DNA of 64,000 nucleotides, from NCBI GenBank assembly GCA_041855445.1, contig JBHAEG010000058.1, positions 1-64,000 of the forward strand, in the 5' to 3' direction. Below are positions 1 to 8,599 of the stretch, one piece after another (position 1 is the first letter of the stretch; each line of letters begins with the position of its first letter). The position numbers and the translations under genes are program-made. The notes beneath the pieces were generated by a model. The model ran no database searches and was not told where the DNA came from. It saw nothing but the letters and a program-made list of their open reading frames with translations. The DNA is from Faucicola sp041855445. GTDB lineage: Bacteria > Pseudomonadota > Gammaproteobacteria > Pseudomonadales > Moraxellaceae.

Positions 1-150
1 GGTTATAAGCACTAAATAACTTACCTGTTCTTTGTAGGTGTTTGTAGCTCAAGTCATTCACATAGTTTTCCACACAAAATTAACCGAACCGCTTAAACGG
101 TTTAGTTGCTCTGTGTGTTTATCTCGTATGCGTAGCTTGAGTGTTTTCAT
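1..150 (-). pseudogene. tnpB: tnpB (IS200/IS605 OrfB family), N-terminal fragment, frameshifted
   Basis: Reading the minus strand from the ATG at 150-148 gives MKTLKLRIRDKHTEQLNRLS followed by GSVNFVWKTM and a stop. The residues that would continue the family pattern (NYVNDLSYKHLQRTGKLFSA) are in another frame immediately after the tttt run at 66-69 (AAAA on the coding strand). The first half ends with FVW and the second begins NYVNDLSY, the usual continuous N-terminus of TnpB, the RNA-guided nuclease of IS605/IS1341-type elements. The remainder lies outside the window. I infer a +2/-1 frameshift, so the copy is probably inactive. A sequencing error in the A-run, or programmed slippage, cannot be excluded. 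Confidence 0.75.
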
Positions 151-234
151 ATCGTTATGGTAGCATATTCTAAGTTATATTTGAATATCGACCGTCTTAT
201 ATCTCCGCCCTAAAGTGCGAAGTTTTACGGCGGA
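151..234 (-). mobile_element. Candidate end region of the tnpB element with subterminal hairpin
   Basis: Upstream of tnpB on its own strand there is a hairpin with arms tccgcc (204-209) and ggcgga (229-234). IS200/IS605-group elements have subterminal imperfect palindromes at both ends instead of terminal inverted repeats. The core on the minus strand, cttcgcactttagggcggag, resembles the 'actttag' hairpins common at such ends. It may be the left end of this element or the right end of a neighbour. The exact boundary is not determinable here. Confidence 0.4.
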
Positions 235-267
235 TTGGATAAAACAAACTTTTATATAAGGATTGCT

Positions 268-1206
268 ATGAGTTATACGACAATTGAACGAAAATTCACA
301 ATTGATGAACAAAATCCTGCTGATGTATTTAAAGAAATGAGCGATTTTTTTGATTTATTTGTCAAATCAATAGATTGCTTCCATAGAATGAGCATAAAGA
401 TTAGCATACCTGCTCGTTTTTCTTTGGAGCAAAATCCAAATATCGCCAATGCTTATCAGCAATTTTTAGCTTCTGTAAGTTATGTTGTACCAACTGTGTA
501 TATATTACCTGTTGAAGTCTTACAAACTCATGAATTAAATTTAAATTTCATGATACAATTTTATAAAACCAGAAGACAAAATAATCGCTCATGGTGGACA
601 AAAATTTTTCCAATATTTGCCAGTGAACAAACAGATAATGGGTTTTATCCACAGTCACAAACACAAACTGTCAATAATCAACCACAACCCCAGCAACCAA
701 CGCCGACACCACCTCCAACACCAACACAAAATGTGCCTCCAGTACAACAACCGCCTGTTAGAAGACCTGTGCAACCACAAAGACCTACACCACAGCCACA
801 GGAAGAATTTCTGCCAAATCCTAGAATTTCAATGCGTCCCTACTGTGATATTTTGTCACAGGCTGTTATTAATGAAGCTTTAAGAAAACGTCCAACCCAA
901 CCAATTAAAACTATTCAATTAGAAAGCAACGATAGCTTGACAACATCAATGATTACAATGTTATTTGAAAGCTTTCACCAAGTACGGATTGATAGAAATC
1001 AAGCCCCACATGATGCGATAGACCTATCTTCTTATGGACATGAAGAATTAAAACCAAAATTACGACAAGTGAATGTTACACTCGCAGATGAGGCTAACTT
1101 TCAATTGAACACAACAGAACAGCCAAACGATGAAAATAAACAAAGGCTGATTAATAGACAAGTGAGAGCCAGCGATATACAATTAAGAGCTAGATTTCTC
1201 TATTAA
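268..1206 (+). CDS. Unknown protein with Pro/Gln-rich linker
   Basis: I do not recognise this 312-residue protein. The ATG at 268 is preceded by aagga at 258-262. An upstream in-frame TTG at 235 lies in the mobile-element hairpin and is less likely. There is no signal peptide or membrane segment. Residues about 1-130 look like a folded domain. Residues about 135-190 are a low-complexity linker of Pro, Gln and Thr, and a second, charged domain follows to the C-terminus. The stop is 10 nt before a pseudouridine synthase gene, so the two are probably cotranscribed. The two-domain-plus-linker shape suggests a scaffold or binding protein, but that is inference only. Confidence 0.7.
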   Translation: MSYTTIERKFTIDEQNPADVFKEMSDFFDLFVKSIDCFHRMSIKISIPARFSLEQNPNIANAYQQFLASVSYVVPTVYILPVEVLQTHELNLNFMIQFYKTRRQNNRSWWTKIFPIFASEQTDNGFYPQSQTQTVNNQPQPQQPTPTPPPTPTQNVPPVQQPPVRRPVQPQRPTPQPQEEFLPNPRISMRPYCDILSQAVINEALRKRPTQPIKTIQLESNDSLTTSMITMLFESFHQVRIDRNQAPHDAIDLSSYGHEELKPKLRQVNVTLADEANFQLNTTEQPNDENKQRLINRQVRASDIQLRARFLY

Positions 1207-1216
1207 AATATCAAAT

Positions 1217-2146
1217 ATGAATATTAAGCAAACATCAACACCATTACCAATTAAAAATGGTGTTAAGCCTAGCCGTCAATACCTGCCCAAAGACCAACGT
1301 TATTTGGGACGAACACTATTAGATTTTTTATCTGAATATTTTTGCCATATTGATAAACAAATCTGGCAACAGCGATTAAAAAATGGCTTAATTGCTTTTG
1401 AAGATGGCACGCTTGCTGATGAAATGACCTCTTATATAGCAGGAAAAACGATTTACTACTATCGGCATATTGATAATTTTACTGAGCAACGTTTGGCAGA
1501 TGATGAAATTATTTTAGCAATAACTGAACATTTAATCGTTGTCGATAAACCACATTTTTTACCTGTTATTCCAACTGGGAATTTTCTACAAGAAACTTTA
1601 TTGACTCGATTAAGACTACGACCAGAATTGCAACATTTAAATGTCGCTGACATTACCCCAATTCATCGTTTAGACAAAGATACTGCAGGCGTTATTCTAT
1701 TTTCGCATAATAAACATAGCAGAGGGCAATATCAACAACTATTTGAACAACGTAAAGTTCAAAAAATTTATGAAGCGATAGCCCCAACCCGCTTGGATTT
1801 AAACTATCCATTCACCATACAATCTCGTATGGTGCGTAGCGATAAATTTTATCTGACCAAAGAAGTGACTGGCGAACCAAATGCACATACAATTATAGAA
1901 TTGATTGAAAATCGTGGTGAATATAGTTTATATCGATTATACCCTATCACAGGTAAAAAACATCAATTACGCGTGCATATGATGCGTTTAAATATTCCTA
2001 TTTTAAATGATGGTCTGTATCCAGTCACTATGAATATTGGCGAAACAAACTATCAAAATCCACTAAAACTACTAGCCAAACAAATTTGTTTGACTGACCC
2101 AGTAACAAATAAAAAACTTTGTTTTCAAAGCAGTTTTTGTTTATAA
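1217..2146 (+). CDS. RluA-family pseudouridine synthase
   Basis: 309 residues. The protein would isomerise uridine to pseudouridine in rRNA or tRNA. The RluA family signature HRLDKDTAG is at residues 150-158, and the catalytic Asp is D153. The later motif HQLRVHM, near residue 248, is the expected substrate-contact strand. Residues about 25-90 could be an S4-like region, but it is weak. The target position (for example 23S U746 / tRNA U32, or another) cannot be read from the sequence. No clear Shine-Dalgarno precedes the ATG, and the upstream stop is 10 nt away, which fits translational coupling to the unknown protein. Its 3' end overlaps the convergent KfrA-like gene by 6 nt. Confidence 0.85.
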   Translation: MNIKQTSTPLPIKNGVKPSRQYLPKDQRYLGRTLLDFLSEYFCHIDKQIWQQRLKNGLIAFEDGTLADEMTSYIAGKTIYYYRHIDNFTEQRLADDEIILAITEHLIVVDKPHFLPVIPTGNFLQETLLTRLRLRPELQHLNVADITPIHRLDKDTAGVILFSHNKHSRGQYQQLFEQRKVQKIYEAIAPTRLDLNYPFTIQSRMVRSDKFYLTKEVTGEPNAHTIIELIENRGEYSLYRLYPITGKKHQLRVHMMRLNIPILNDGLYPVTMNIGETNYQNPLKLLAKQICLTDPVTNKKLCFQSSFCL

Positions 2147-3073
2147 CGTTTTTTGACTATCAAACATAGATTTATTTTCTAATAATTTAGCAATTAATAA
2201 TTTTTGTTCGCCTTGCTCTGCTTTTAACATATCAATAAATGCTCGGCTTGCCGTCAATTGTCCTGTTAATTCAGAATTTTGTTGATTGGTCTGGGTTAAT
2301 TGCTGTTGGATTTGTTGGGAAATTTGTTTTTGCTCATTAAGATTGTGATGCGTCTGCTCTAATTTTTGTAAAGTAATTTTTAACTCACTCTGTAAATCAT
2401 TTTTTAATTGTATTTCGACCTTGATATCCTGATGTAACTGTTCTAATTGATTTTTTGCAGAAATTAGCTCGCCTTGAAGATGAGCTTTGCTTTCTATTTC
2501 CTGTTTTAATTCTAACTGAATATCTTGTAAACGTTGTTTTTCATAGGCTAGCTCTGTTTGTAGGTTTTTATTTAATTGTTGTTGCGTTTCTAGATGATAG
2601 TGAGTTTGTTGTTGCTGTTGATTGAGCTGGTCAATCGTTGATGTTAGCTCAGTAATCTTTTGATTTAACTGAGAAATTTCTAATTTGGCTTGATTGAGTT
2701 TTTCTGTTTGATGGCTTGCCTCTGTTTCTAATAACTTTAATGCTTCCTGTGCCTCTTCTAGTTCATAAATGGATTTTTGTTTTGCTGAATTTAATGCCTC
2801 TCGCTCTGCATTCAACTGCTCATGGGCAATCGTTAAGGCAATTTCCCAAACGTTTGCACCAAATGCCTGTAAACGTTCAGCTAAATTTTCAGGTAAAATC
2901 ACTTGTTGGCGTTGTTGTTCTATTTTTTGTTCCGCTCGCCAAGTTTTCATTGCTTCAGAAATTGTTGTAAATGAGCCACCACCAAGCATTTCTCGAACTT
3001 TTGCCAATGTTGGATTGATGCCTTGTTCTGATAACTGAGTAGCAACTGCATGAATTTCTTGAATATTTGCCAT
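2141..3073 (-). CDS. KfrA-like DNA-binding coiled-coil protein
   Basis: 310 residues. The N-terminal 48 residues (MANIQEIHAVATQLSEQGIN, then a stretch with the motif GGGSFTTISEAMKTW) match the KfrA N-terminal DNA-binding domain, first known from plasmid replication regions. Residues about 85-295 are almost entirely heptad-like Gln/Glu/Leu-rich coiled coil. Plasmid KfrA binds its own operator through the N-terminus and forms filaments or aids partitioning through the coil. The context here has no plasmid genes, so a chromosomal nucleoid-associated or repressor role is inferred. It is convergent with the pseudouridine synthase, with a 6-nt overlap. Confidence 0.75.
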   Translation of the reverse strand: MANIQEIHAVATQLSEQGINPTLAKVREMLGGGSFTTISEAMKTWRAEQKIEQQRQQVILPENLAERLQAFGANVWEIALTIAHEQLNAEREALNSAKQKSIYELEEAQEALKLLETEASHQTEKLNQAKLEISQLNQKITELTSTIDQLNQQQQQTHYHLETQQQLNKNLQTELAYEKQRLQDIQLELKQEIESKAHLQGELISAKNQLEQLHQDIKVEIQLKNDLQSELKITLQKLEQTHHNLNEQKQISQQIQQQLTQTNQQNSELTGQLTASRAFIDMLKAEQGEQKLLIAKLLENKSMFDSQKTL

Positions 3074-3124
3074 GAAAACTTCCTTTGAACTTGGTTGATT
3101 ATTTATTATAGTATTTATTTTTTA

Positions 3125-3814
3125 TTAAATAAACCAATGATATGGTAAACCCAAGCCAAAAACATCAAAAAAAGCATGAGCAAGCATAAAAGGTATTAAA
3201 TAATGAGTTTTTTGGCGAAATAATAAAAACGTTATTCCTAATATAGTAATCGCCATTGCACCTGCTAAGCCTTGATAAGTATGGAATAAAAATCGTACAA
3301 CGAGGCTAAAAATAATAGCTTGATTTAGATATTGTTTTTGCACAGCAAAAATCAACCCAAGAAAAAATAATTCTTCATAAAAACCATTTAATAATGAAAA
3401 TAAAATTAACGAAAACCCAAAAGATGGCGTATATACTGGCAGTTCGCTCACTATTTCTGGAGAATTTGCTATAGTAAATATTTGAAAAATATAGCTAAAA
3501 ATTGTGGCTACTGACCCTGCAATTACTATTAGTAAAATCGTCATTGGTAGTGTGTAACGATTGACAGAAAAATTAAGCTGTTTCCAATTGAATTGACGAA
3601 AACGCAAATAAAGTCCTGCTAGACTTAAATAAATAAGTTCTAAAATGATGCTTTGATAATTGTCAAATGCTGTAAATTCTAATATTGTCGGTTGTGATAA
3701 TCCACTTTGTTGTAATTGAAAAAATTGATTGGTTGAGCTGATAATCGCTACCCCAAAGAAAATCATCGTTAATATAACAATATCAATAAAATTTAAAGTA
3801 TTTTTAGCAAACAT
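3125..3814 (-). CDS. CPBP family intramembrane metalloprotease
   Basis: 229 residues with about six hydrophobic segments. The three CPBP/Abi motifs are visible: a Glu pair (E147-E148 in YEELFF), FxxxH (H178 in RFLFHTY) and HxxxD (H213/D217 in HAFFD). These residues build the glutamyl intramembrane active site shared with eukaryotic CAAX-processing protease Rce1. The usual Arg of motif 1 (EExxxR) is absent, because EELFFLG is seen. Bacterial members have roles ranging from bacteriocin immunity to unknown, and the substrate cannot be inferred. It follows the KfrA-like gene on the opposite side and is a separate transcription unit on the minus strand. The start has gagg about 11 nt upstream. Confidence 0.8.
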   Translation of the reverse strand: MFAKNTLNFIDIVILTMIFFGVAIISSTNQFFQLQQSGLSQPTILEFTAFDNYQSIILELIYLSLAGLYLRFRQFNWKQLNFSVNRYTLPMTILLIVIAGSVATIFSYIFQIFTIANSPEIVSELPVYTPSFGFSLILFSLLNGFYEELFFLGLIFAVQKQYLNQAIIFSLVVRFLFHTYQGLAGAMAITILGITFLLFRQKTHYLIPFMLAHAFFDVFGLGLPYHWFI

Positions 3815-3984
3815 GATAAAATTTACCTCGTTATTTTAAATGATATAAAGTAACAAAAAACTAAATTTTATGTCAAACTTATTAGATGATTTCTTGATAA
3901 AAGAATAAATTTTTGTTAGAATAAAAACCGAAATATTATCAATATGTAAATTATTTCTTAAAAAATAATGAATTATGGATTGTT

Positions 3985-4665
3985 ATGAAGCCTGATAAAG
4001 TCGTTTGTTATTATGATGAGCTTGCTCAAGATTACGATGAAAATCGTTTTCAAAATGCGTATGGGCGTTTTGTGGATACTGCCGAACGTTCAGTGTTGCG
4101 TGAGCTATTAGCTGATGTTAGCAATGAGCAACTTGTGGTTGATTTACCTTGTGGTACAGGTCGATTAATGAATTTTGCTCAAATTGGCATTGATGCAAGT
4201 GCAGAAATGCTTAAACAGGCACAAACTAAATATCATGACAAAACATTTTATCAAGCTGATGCGACACAATTGCCTTTAGCTGATAATTCGGTTGATGTGT
4301 TGATAAGTTTTCATTTTTTGATGCACTTAAATCGTGAAAAAATTGATGAAGTGTTTAAAGAATACCATCGAGTTTTAAAACCCAATGGACGAGTAATTTT
4401 TGATATTCCATCACAAAAACGCCGTGCTTTAGGTCGCCGTCAAAAAACAGATTGGCATGGTAATCAGTCATTAAGTAGTGCAGAAGTTTCGGCGTTATCT
4501 GGGTTTTGGGTACGCCAATCATATGGCATTTTGTGGTTACCTATTCATCGTTTTCCAAAGCGAGTGCGGGCATGGTTGCATCAACCCGATACATGGCTTG
4601 GACGTTCAATGTTAAAAGAATATAGTTCTTATTTAATTTTTGAATTGGTCAAATGCGATGATTAA
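3985..4665 (+). CDS. Class I SAM-dependent methyltransferase
   Basis: 226 residues. SAM-binding motif I is VVDLPCGTGR (51-60), the acidic post-I segment is GIDAS (68-72), and the Methyltransf_11-like block RVLKPNGRVIFD is at 129-140. The acceptor substrate is unknown. The stop codon lies inside the next gene: the VanW ATG at 4658 overlaps it by 8 nt, so the two are translationally coupled and probably act together. A small-molecule or envelope-related substrate is an inference from that coupling only. Confidence 0.85.
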   Translation: MKPDKVVCYYDELAQDYDENRFQNAYGRFVDTAERSVLRELLADVSNEQLVVDLPCGTGRLMNFAQIGIDASAEMLKQAQTKYHDKTFYQADATQLPLADNSVDVLISFHFLMHLNREKIDEVFKEYHRVLKPNGRVIFDIPSQKRRALGRRQKTDWHGNQSLSSAEVSALSGFWVRQSYGILWLPIHRFPKRVRAWLHQPDTWLGRSMLKEYSSYLIFELVKCDD

Positions 4666-5362
4666 ACCAATTCTATCACGAGCAAAAATTGCTGTTAAAT
4701 TGGCATTGACTCATGCCAAAGATTATCGTAGTGGTCATTATCAACATTTTTGTCGTGATAATATTTCTGGTATACAATTTCGCCATTGTTTAACATTTCG
4801 CCAAGAAATCAAACCATCAACAACCTTAGCAAATAAGTTATATAATTTGAAAACTGCGTCTGAAAAGATAAATCGTTATATTATTATGCCAAACGAAATT
4901 TTTTCTTTTTGGAAAGTTGTGGGTAATCCTGAGCGTCAATTTAAGGCAAGCCGTTCTATTATTCAAGGTCAAACGGTCAATCAAATTGGCGGTGGCATTT
5001 GTCAAGTGTCAGGTATTGTCTATTTGGCATCAATTCAGGCACAGTTAGAAATTTTAGAGCGCCATCATCATTCTTTAGATTTATATACAGATGAAACGAG
5101 ATTTACACCGTTAGGCACAGATGCAACGGTCGTTTATGGTTATAAAGATTTAAGAATTCGTAATTCTTTTAATTTTCCAATAAAGTTTGTATTAAGTGTT
5201 GAAGAAAATGACACAATACTACAAATTCAATTATGGAGCGTAGAGCCGATTACTCAACATTCATTACAATTTCAAAAACAGCAACTTGATACATTTACTG
5301 AAGTATTTGTCAGTTATGATGATGGCACACCTGTTAATCATTCCCGTTATTACCATTTATAA
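4658..5362 (+). CDS. VanW family protein
   Basis: 234 residues from the ATG at 4658. An in-frame TTG at 4640 is an alternative start but is buried in the upstream gene. The family core is clear in NQIGGGICQVSGIVYLASIQ, followed by a His-rich stretch (ERHHHS). VanW was named for a gene in vancomycin-resistance clusters, but its biochemical role is unknown, and members occur widely in organisms without such clusters. No signal peptide is obvious. It is coupled to the methyltransferase by an 8-nt overlap, and a hairpin terminator follows. Confidence 0.8.
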   Translation: MIKPILSRAKIAVKLALTHAKDYRSGHYQHFCRDNISGIQFRHCLTFRQEIKPSTTLANKLYNLKTASEKINRYIIMPNEIFSFWKVVGNPERQFKASRSIIQGQTVNQIGGGICQVSGIVYLASIQAQLEILERHHHSLDLYTDETRFTPLGTDATVVYGYKDLRIRNSFNFPIKFVLSVEENDTILQIQLWSVEPITQHSLQFQKQQLDTFTEVFVSYDDGTPVNHSRYYHL

Positions 5363-5385
5363 ACAAAATCTTACCAACCATCTAT

Positions 5386-5412
5386 AAACCCTTGTACTTA
5401 TGGGTTTTTCTT
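5386..5412 (+). terminator. Rho-independent terminator after the VanW gene
   Basis: The stem aaaccc (5386-5391) pairs with gggttt (5402-5407) across a 10-nt loop, and a T-rich run follows. It closes the methyltransferase-VanW operon. Confidence 0.6.
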
Positions 5413-5545
5413 TTTGTAAAATCATATTAAAATCACATATTTAATTGATTAATATTGTGATAGTTATCTTATGTTTATTATGAATATTCTTTAAAATTAG
5501 TTTTAAATGATTATTCTTGTTTTTTAAGAATGGGAGTAAAAGGCT

Positions 5546-7138
5546 TTGTTTCAAATTATAACGTTATTTCTGGGTGGTATTGGTTTATTTTTGCTGGGTA
5601 TGACGTTAATGACCGATAGTTTAAAAGCGATGGCGGGTGATACATTACGTCAATGGTTGATAAAATTTACGGGTTCACCTGTTAAAGCAATGTTTTCAGG
5701 GATTACTTTTACCTTAATTATTCAATCATCAACAGCTACGACTTTGGCAACCATTGGTTTTGTCAGTGCGGGCGTGTTGTCTTTTGCTCAAGCCATTGGC
5801 GTAATTATTGGAGCAAATATTGGTACGACTAGCATAGGCTGGATTGTTTCTTTTTTAGGATTAAAATTTTCCATTAGTTCATTTGCTTTACCTTTATTGG
5901 GTATTGGTGCAATGATAAAGCTACTTGGTAAAGATAGAGTTGCTTTGTTTGGGTTGGTTTTAGCTGGCTTTGGCTTGTTGTTTATGGGAATTAATGTTCT
6001 ACAAGAAGCAATGTCAGGATTTGCTAGCCAAGTAGATATATCACAATGGTCTGATGACAGTTTATGGACAAAATTTTTGTTGGTGCTGGTTGGGATAGTG
6101 ATGACAGTTTTGCTACAGTCATCGAGTGTCGCTGTTACAACAACTTTGACCGCTTTGGCAACGGGTACAATTGATTTGCCACAGGCTTTATCGTTGGTAA
6201 TTGGTCAAAATATTGGTACAGTTGCAACGGCGGTACTTGCTTCAATTGGGGCGACCGTCAGTGCAAAGCGAACAGCAACTGTTCATGTTGTGTTTAATGT
6301 GGTCACGGCGGTTGTGGCATTTTGGGTGCTAATGCCTATAACTTTATGGTTGTTTCAAGATAGTGATTGGTTTCCTTATGTTGATGATACAATAGTAATT
6401 GCAGGTTTTCATACGGCATTTAGTTTGTTAGGGGCAATGATTTTTATGCCATTTACTAATAAATTTCAACAATTAATTGAACGATTAGTACCCGAAAAAG
6501 ATAGTCCAACCCGTTATTTAGATAGCTCTTTGTTTTCTATGCCTGCTTTGGCGATTGCAACAGCTCAGGGGGCATTATGCGAAAGTTTGGCAAAGACATA
6601 TAATTCTTTGACGCAGGCAGGCAAGGGGGATATTCCAACAACACATGTACAAGTACAGATTTTAGATGAAACGCTTGGGGTAGTTGATGATTATTTGAAA
6701 AAAATGCCTGTGCCTCAATCACAAATTGACCAACAACATTTGATTGATTTGTTACGACTGGTGGTTTATAGTCGGGTAATTAGAGATGATTTGCAAAATG
6801 TTGATTTTATCGATGTTTTACGCAAAGATTTTGATAGCGATTTACTGTCACAATTTACCCATCATATTGATAGACTTGTTCATTATTTATCATACATGCC
6901 AACTCAAGGTATTCCTGAAGATTATGTGCGTGACATGATAAATTTTGGTAAATTAACGAAAGATAAACAACAAGATGTCAGATTATCCATTATGGAGATT
7001 TCTGCAACGACACAAAATAACGCATCTGAAGCGTTAGATATGATTGTAGCTCAGCGATGGTTAGAACGTTTAACAAAACATACGATTAAACTAATTACCT
7101 TATTGCAAGCAAATTCATTAAAAATCAATATTGAATGA
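5546..7138 (+). CDS. Na+/phosphate cotransporter (NptA/PNaS family, PhoU-like C-terminus)
   Basis: 530 residues. The N-terminal ~310 residues hold 8-9 membrane segments with the duplicated QSS motif typical of SLC34/PNaS transporters (IIQSSTATTLATIGF and LLQSSSVAVTTTLTALA). Residues about 330-525 form a helical PhoU-like cytoplasmic domain. It would import inorganic phosphate with sodium. The start is a TTG at 5546 with gggag at 5532-5536 as Shine-Dalgarno. No ATG in frame fits, because the first membrane helix begins at residue 3. It is a single-gene unit ending at a long hairpin. Confidence 0.88.
   Translation: MFQIITLFLGGIGLFLLGMTLMTDSLKAMAGDTLRQWLIKFTGSPVKAMFSGITFTLIIQSSTATTLATIGFVSAGVLSFAQAIGVIIGANIGTTSIGWIVSFLGLKFSISSFALPLLGIGAMIKLLGKDRVALFGLVLAGFGLLFMGINVLQEAMSGFASQVDISQWSDDSLWTKFLLVLVGIVMTVLLQSSSVAVTTTLTALATGTIDLPQALSLVIGQNIGTVATAVLASIGATVSAKRTATVHVVFNVVTAVVAFWVLMPITLWLFQDSDWFPYVDDTIVIAGFHTAFSLLGAMIFMPFTNKFQQLIERLVPEKDSPTRYLDSSLFSMPALAIATAQGALCESLAKTYNSLTQAGKGDIPTTHVQVQILDETLGVVDDYLKKMPVPQSQIDQQHLIDLLRLVVYSRVIRDDLQNVDFIDVLRKDFDSDLLSQFTHHIDRLVHYLSYMPTQGIPEDYVRDMINFGKLTKDKQQDVRLSIMEISATTQNNASEALDMIVAQRWLERLTKHTIKLITLLQANSLKINIE
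6616..6625 (+). repeat. Uptake-sequence-like 10-mer ggcaggcaag, exact copy
   Basis: Exact copy inside the Na/Pi cotransporter gene, part of a longer run, gcaggcaggcaag. See the finding on the dispersed motif. Confidence 0.55.
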
Positions 7139-7157
7139 TAATAAATTAAATTAAAAT

Positions 7158-7213
7158 AAATAATTATCTACATCTATTTTGATTGTTGTCAAACGAAGAG
7201 TAGATAATTATTT
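7158..7213 (+). terminator. Long hairpin after the Na/Pi cotransporter gene
   Basis: A perfect 14-bp stem, aaataattatctac (7158-7171) with gtagataattattt (7200-7213), encloses a 28-nt loop. It is AT-rich and lies 20 nt after the stop. It probably ends transcription and may stabilise the mRNA. Confidence 0.5.
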
Positions 7214-7320
7214 AATAAGTTCAGTCCTTGACAACGCCGAATATAACCAATACAACCATTACGAAAAACCCATCTAAATTTGCTCTTGAGTAGATTTAAA
7301 TAAGTTTTTAGAATGTATGG

Positions 7321-8502
7321 CTAAATAATTTTATGGTCTATCAATTGTTGAATTTGATGAGTATCAAAGCCTAAATTTTGTAAAATTTCCTGCGTATCTT
7401 GCCCTAGCTTTGGTGGCGGATTACGATATTGTACGGGAGTTGCCGATAATTTAATAGGATTACCTAAAGTTTTTACTGGACTATTATCAAAACTAACCAC
7501 CATACCTCGATGTTGTACTTGCTCTAAATTTAATGCTTCTGCGACATTATTAATTGAACCACACGGCACGCCTACCGTTTCAAACGCCTGTAACCAAGCA
7601 TCACGGGTTTTTTGTAAAAATACTTGTTGCATCAGTGGTACTAGACTATCACGATGTTCGACTCGTTTTGGATTTGTTGAAAAACGGTCATCAGTATGCC
7701 AATGCTCACCCATCGCCTCACACACATGGGCAAACTGTTTATCATTACCACATGCTAAAATAAAATGCCCATCACTTGCTTCAAAAACTTGATAAGGCAC
7801 GATATTTGCGTGAGCATTACCTAAACAAGGTGGAACTTTATTTGATGCTAAATAATTCATACCAACATTTGCCAACATCGCCACAGCACTATCTAATAAA
7901 GCAACATCAACATGTTGTCCTTCTCCTGTTTGCTGGCGAGCAAAAAGAGCAGAACAAATGCCAACTGTTAAATACATACCTGCAAATAAATCCACCACAG
8001 CGACACCGACTTTTTGTGGCTCACCTTGTGGGTCGCCTGTGATACTCATTAAACCAGACAATCCTTGAATAATATAGTCATAACCTGCCTTATGAGCATC
8101 AACGCCAGTTTGCCCAAAACCTGTTAATGACGCATAAATAATTTTTGGATTAATTTTTTTGACTGACTCATAATCCAACTGATATTTTTTTAAATTACCA
8201 ACTTTAAAATTTTCTACTAAAACATCAGCTTCAGCGATTAAACGATGAATGATTTCTTGTCCTTCAGGCTTTGTAATATCAACGGTTAGTGAAGATTTAT
8301 TGCGATTGACCGTTGCAAAATAGGCACTAGTATCATCGGAGAATTTTGGCGGTGACCAATGACGAGTTTCATCGCCTAACTGTGGACGTTCAATTTTTAT
8401 CACTTCCGCCCCTAAATCTGCTAAAATCTGAGTACAGGACGGTCCTGCTAATACTCTTGATAAATCAACGACTTTAATACCTTGTAATGCACCTGTCATC
8501 AT
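7321..8502 (-). CDS. CaiB/BaiF family CoA-transferase (probable glutarate CoA-transferase)
   Basis: 393 residues, the usual length for class III CoA-transferases. The nucleotide-binding N-terminus (VVDLSRVLAGPSCTQILADL) and the catalytic Asp D171 in VAVVDLFAG are present. Its neighbour upstream on the same strand is glutaryl-CoA dehydrogenase. This pairing is typical of enzymes that activate glutarate with a CoA donor (succinyl-CoA:glutarate or hydroxymethylglutarate type) in lysine/glutarate breakdown. The substrate is inferred from context. There are two adjacent ATGs (8502 and 8499), with aagg 6-9 nt upstream. Confidence 0.85.
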   Translation of the reverse strand: MMTGALQGIKVVDLSRVLAGPSCTQILADLGAEVIKIERPQLGDETRHWSPPKFSDDTSAYFATVNRNKSSLTVDITKPEGQEIIHRLIAEADVLVENFKVGNLKKYQLDYESVKKINPKIIYASLTGFGQTGVDAHKAGYDYIIQGLSGLMSITGDPQGEPQKVGVAVVDLFAGMYLTVGICSALFARQQTGEGQHVDVALLDSAVAMLANVGMNYLASNKVPPCLGNAHANIVPYQVFEASDGHFILACGNDKQFAHVCEAMGEHWHTDDRFSTNPKRVEHRDSLVPLMQQVFLQKTRDAWLQAFETVGVPCGSINNVAEALNLEQVQHRGMVVSFDNSPVKTLGNPIKLSATPVQYRNPPPKLGQDTQEILQNLGFDTHQIQQLIDHKII

Positions 8503-8599
8503 CTTTAACCTTGTGTTTTATTAGTAGATAATATAAAAAATGGGTAAAGACAATCTATAAAATGTCATTTACCCATAATAAAATTAATTTAAAATAACC

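Noticed and set aside
617..883. Overlapping plus-strand reading frame of 88 codons within the Pro/Gln-rich gene
   Set aside because: It is a shadow frame of the low-complexity linker, with His/Gln-rich composition and no ribosome site.
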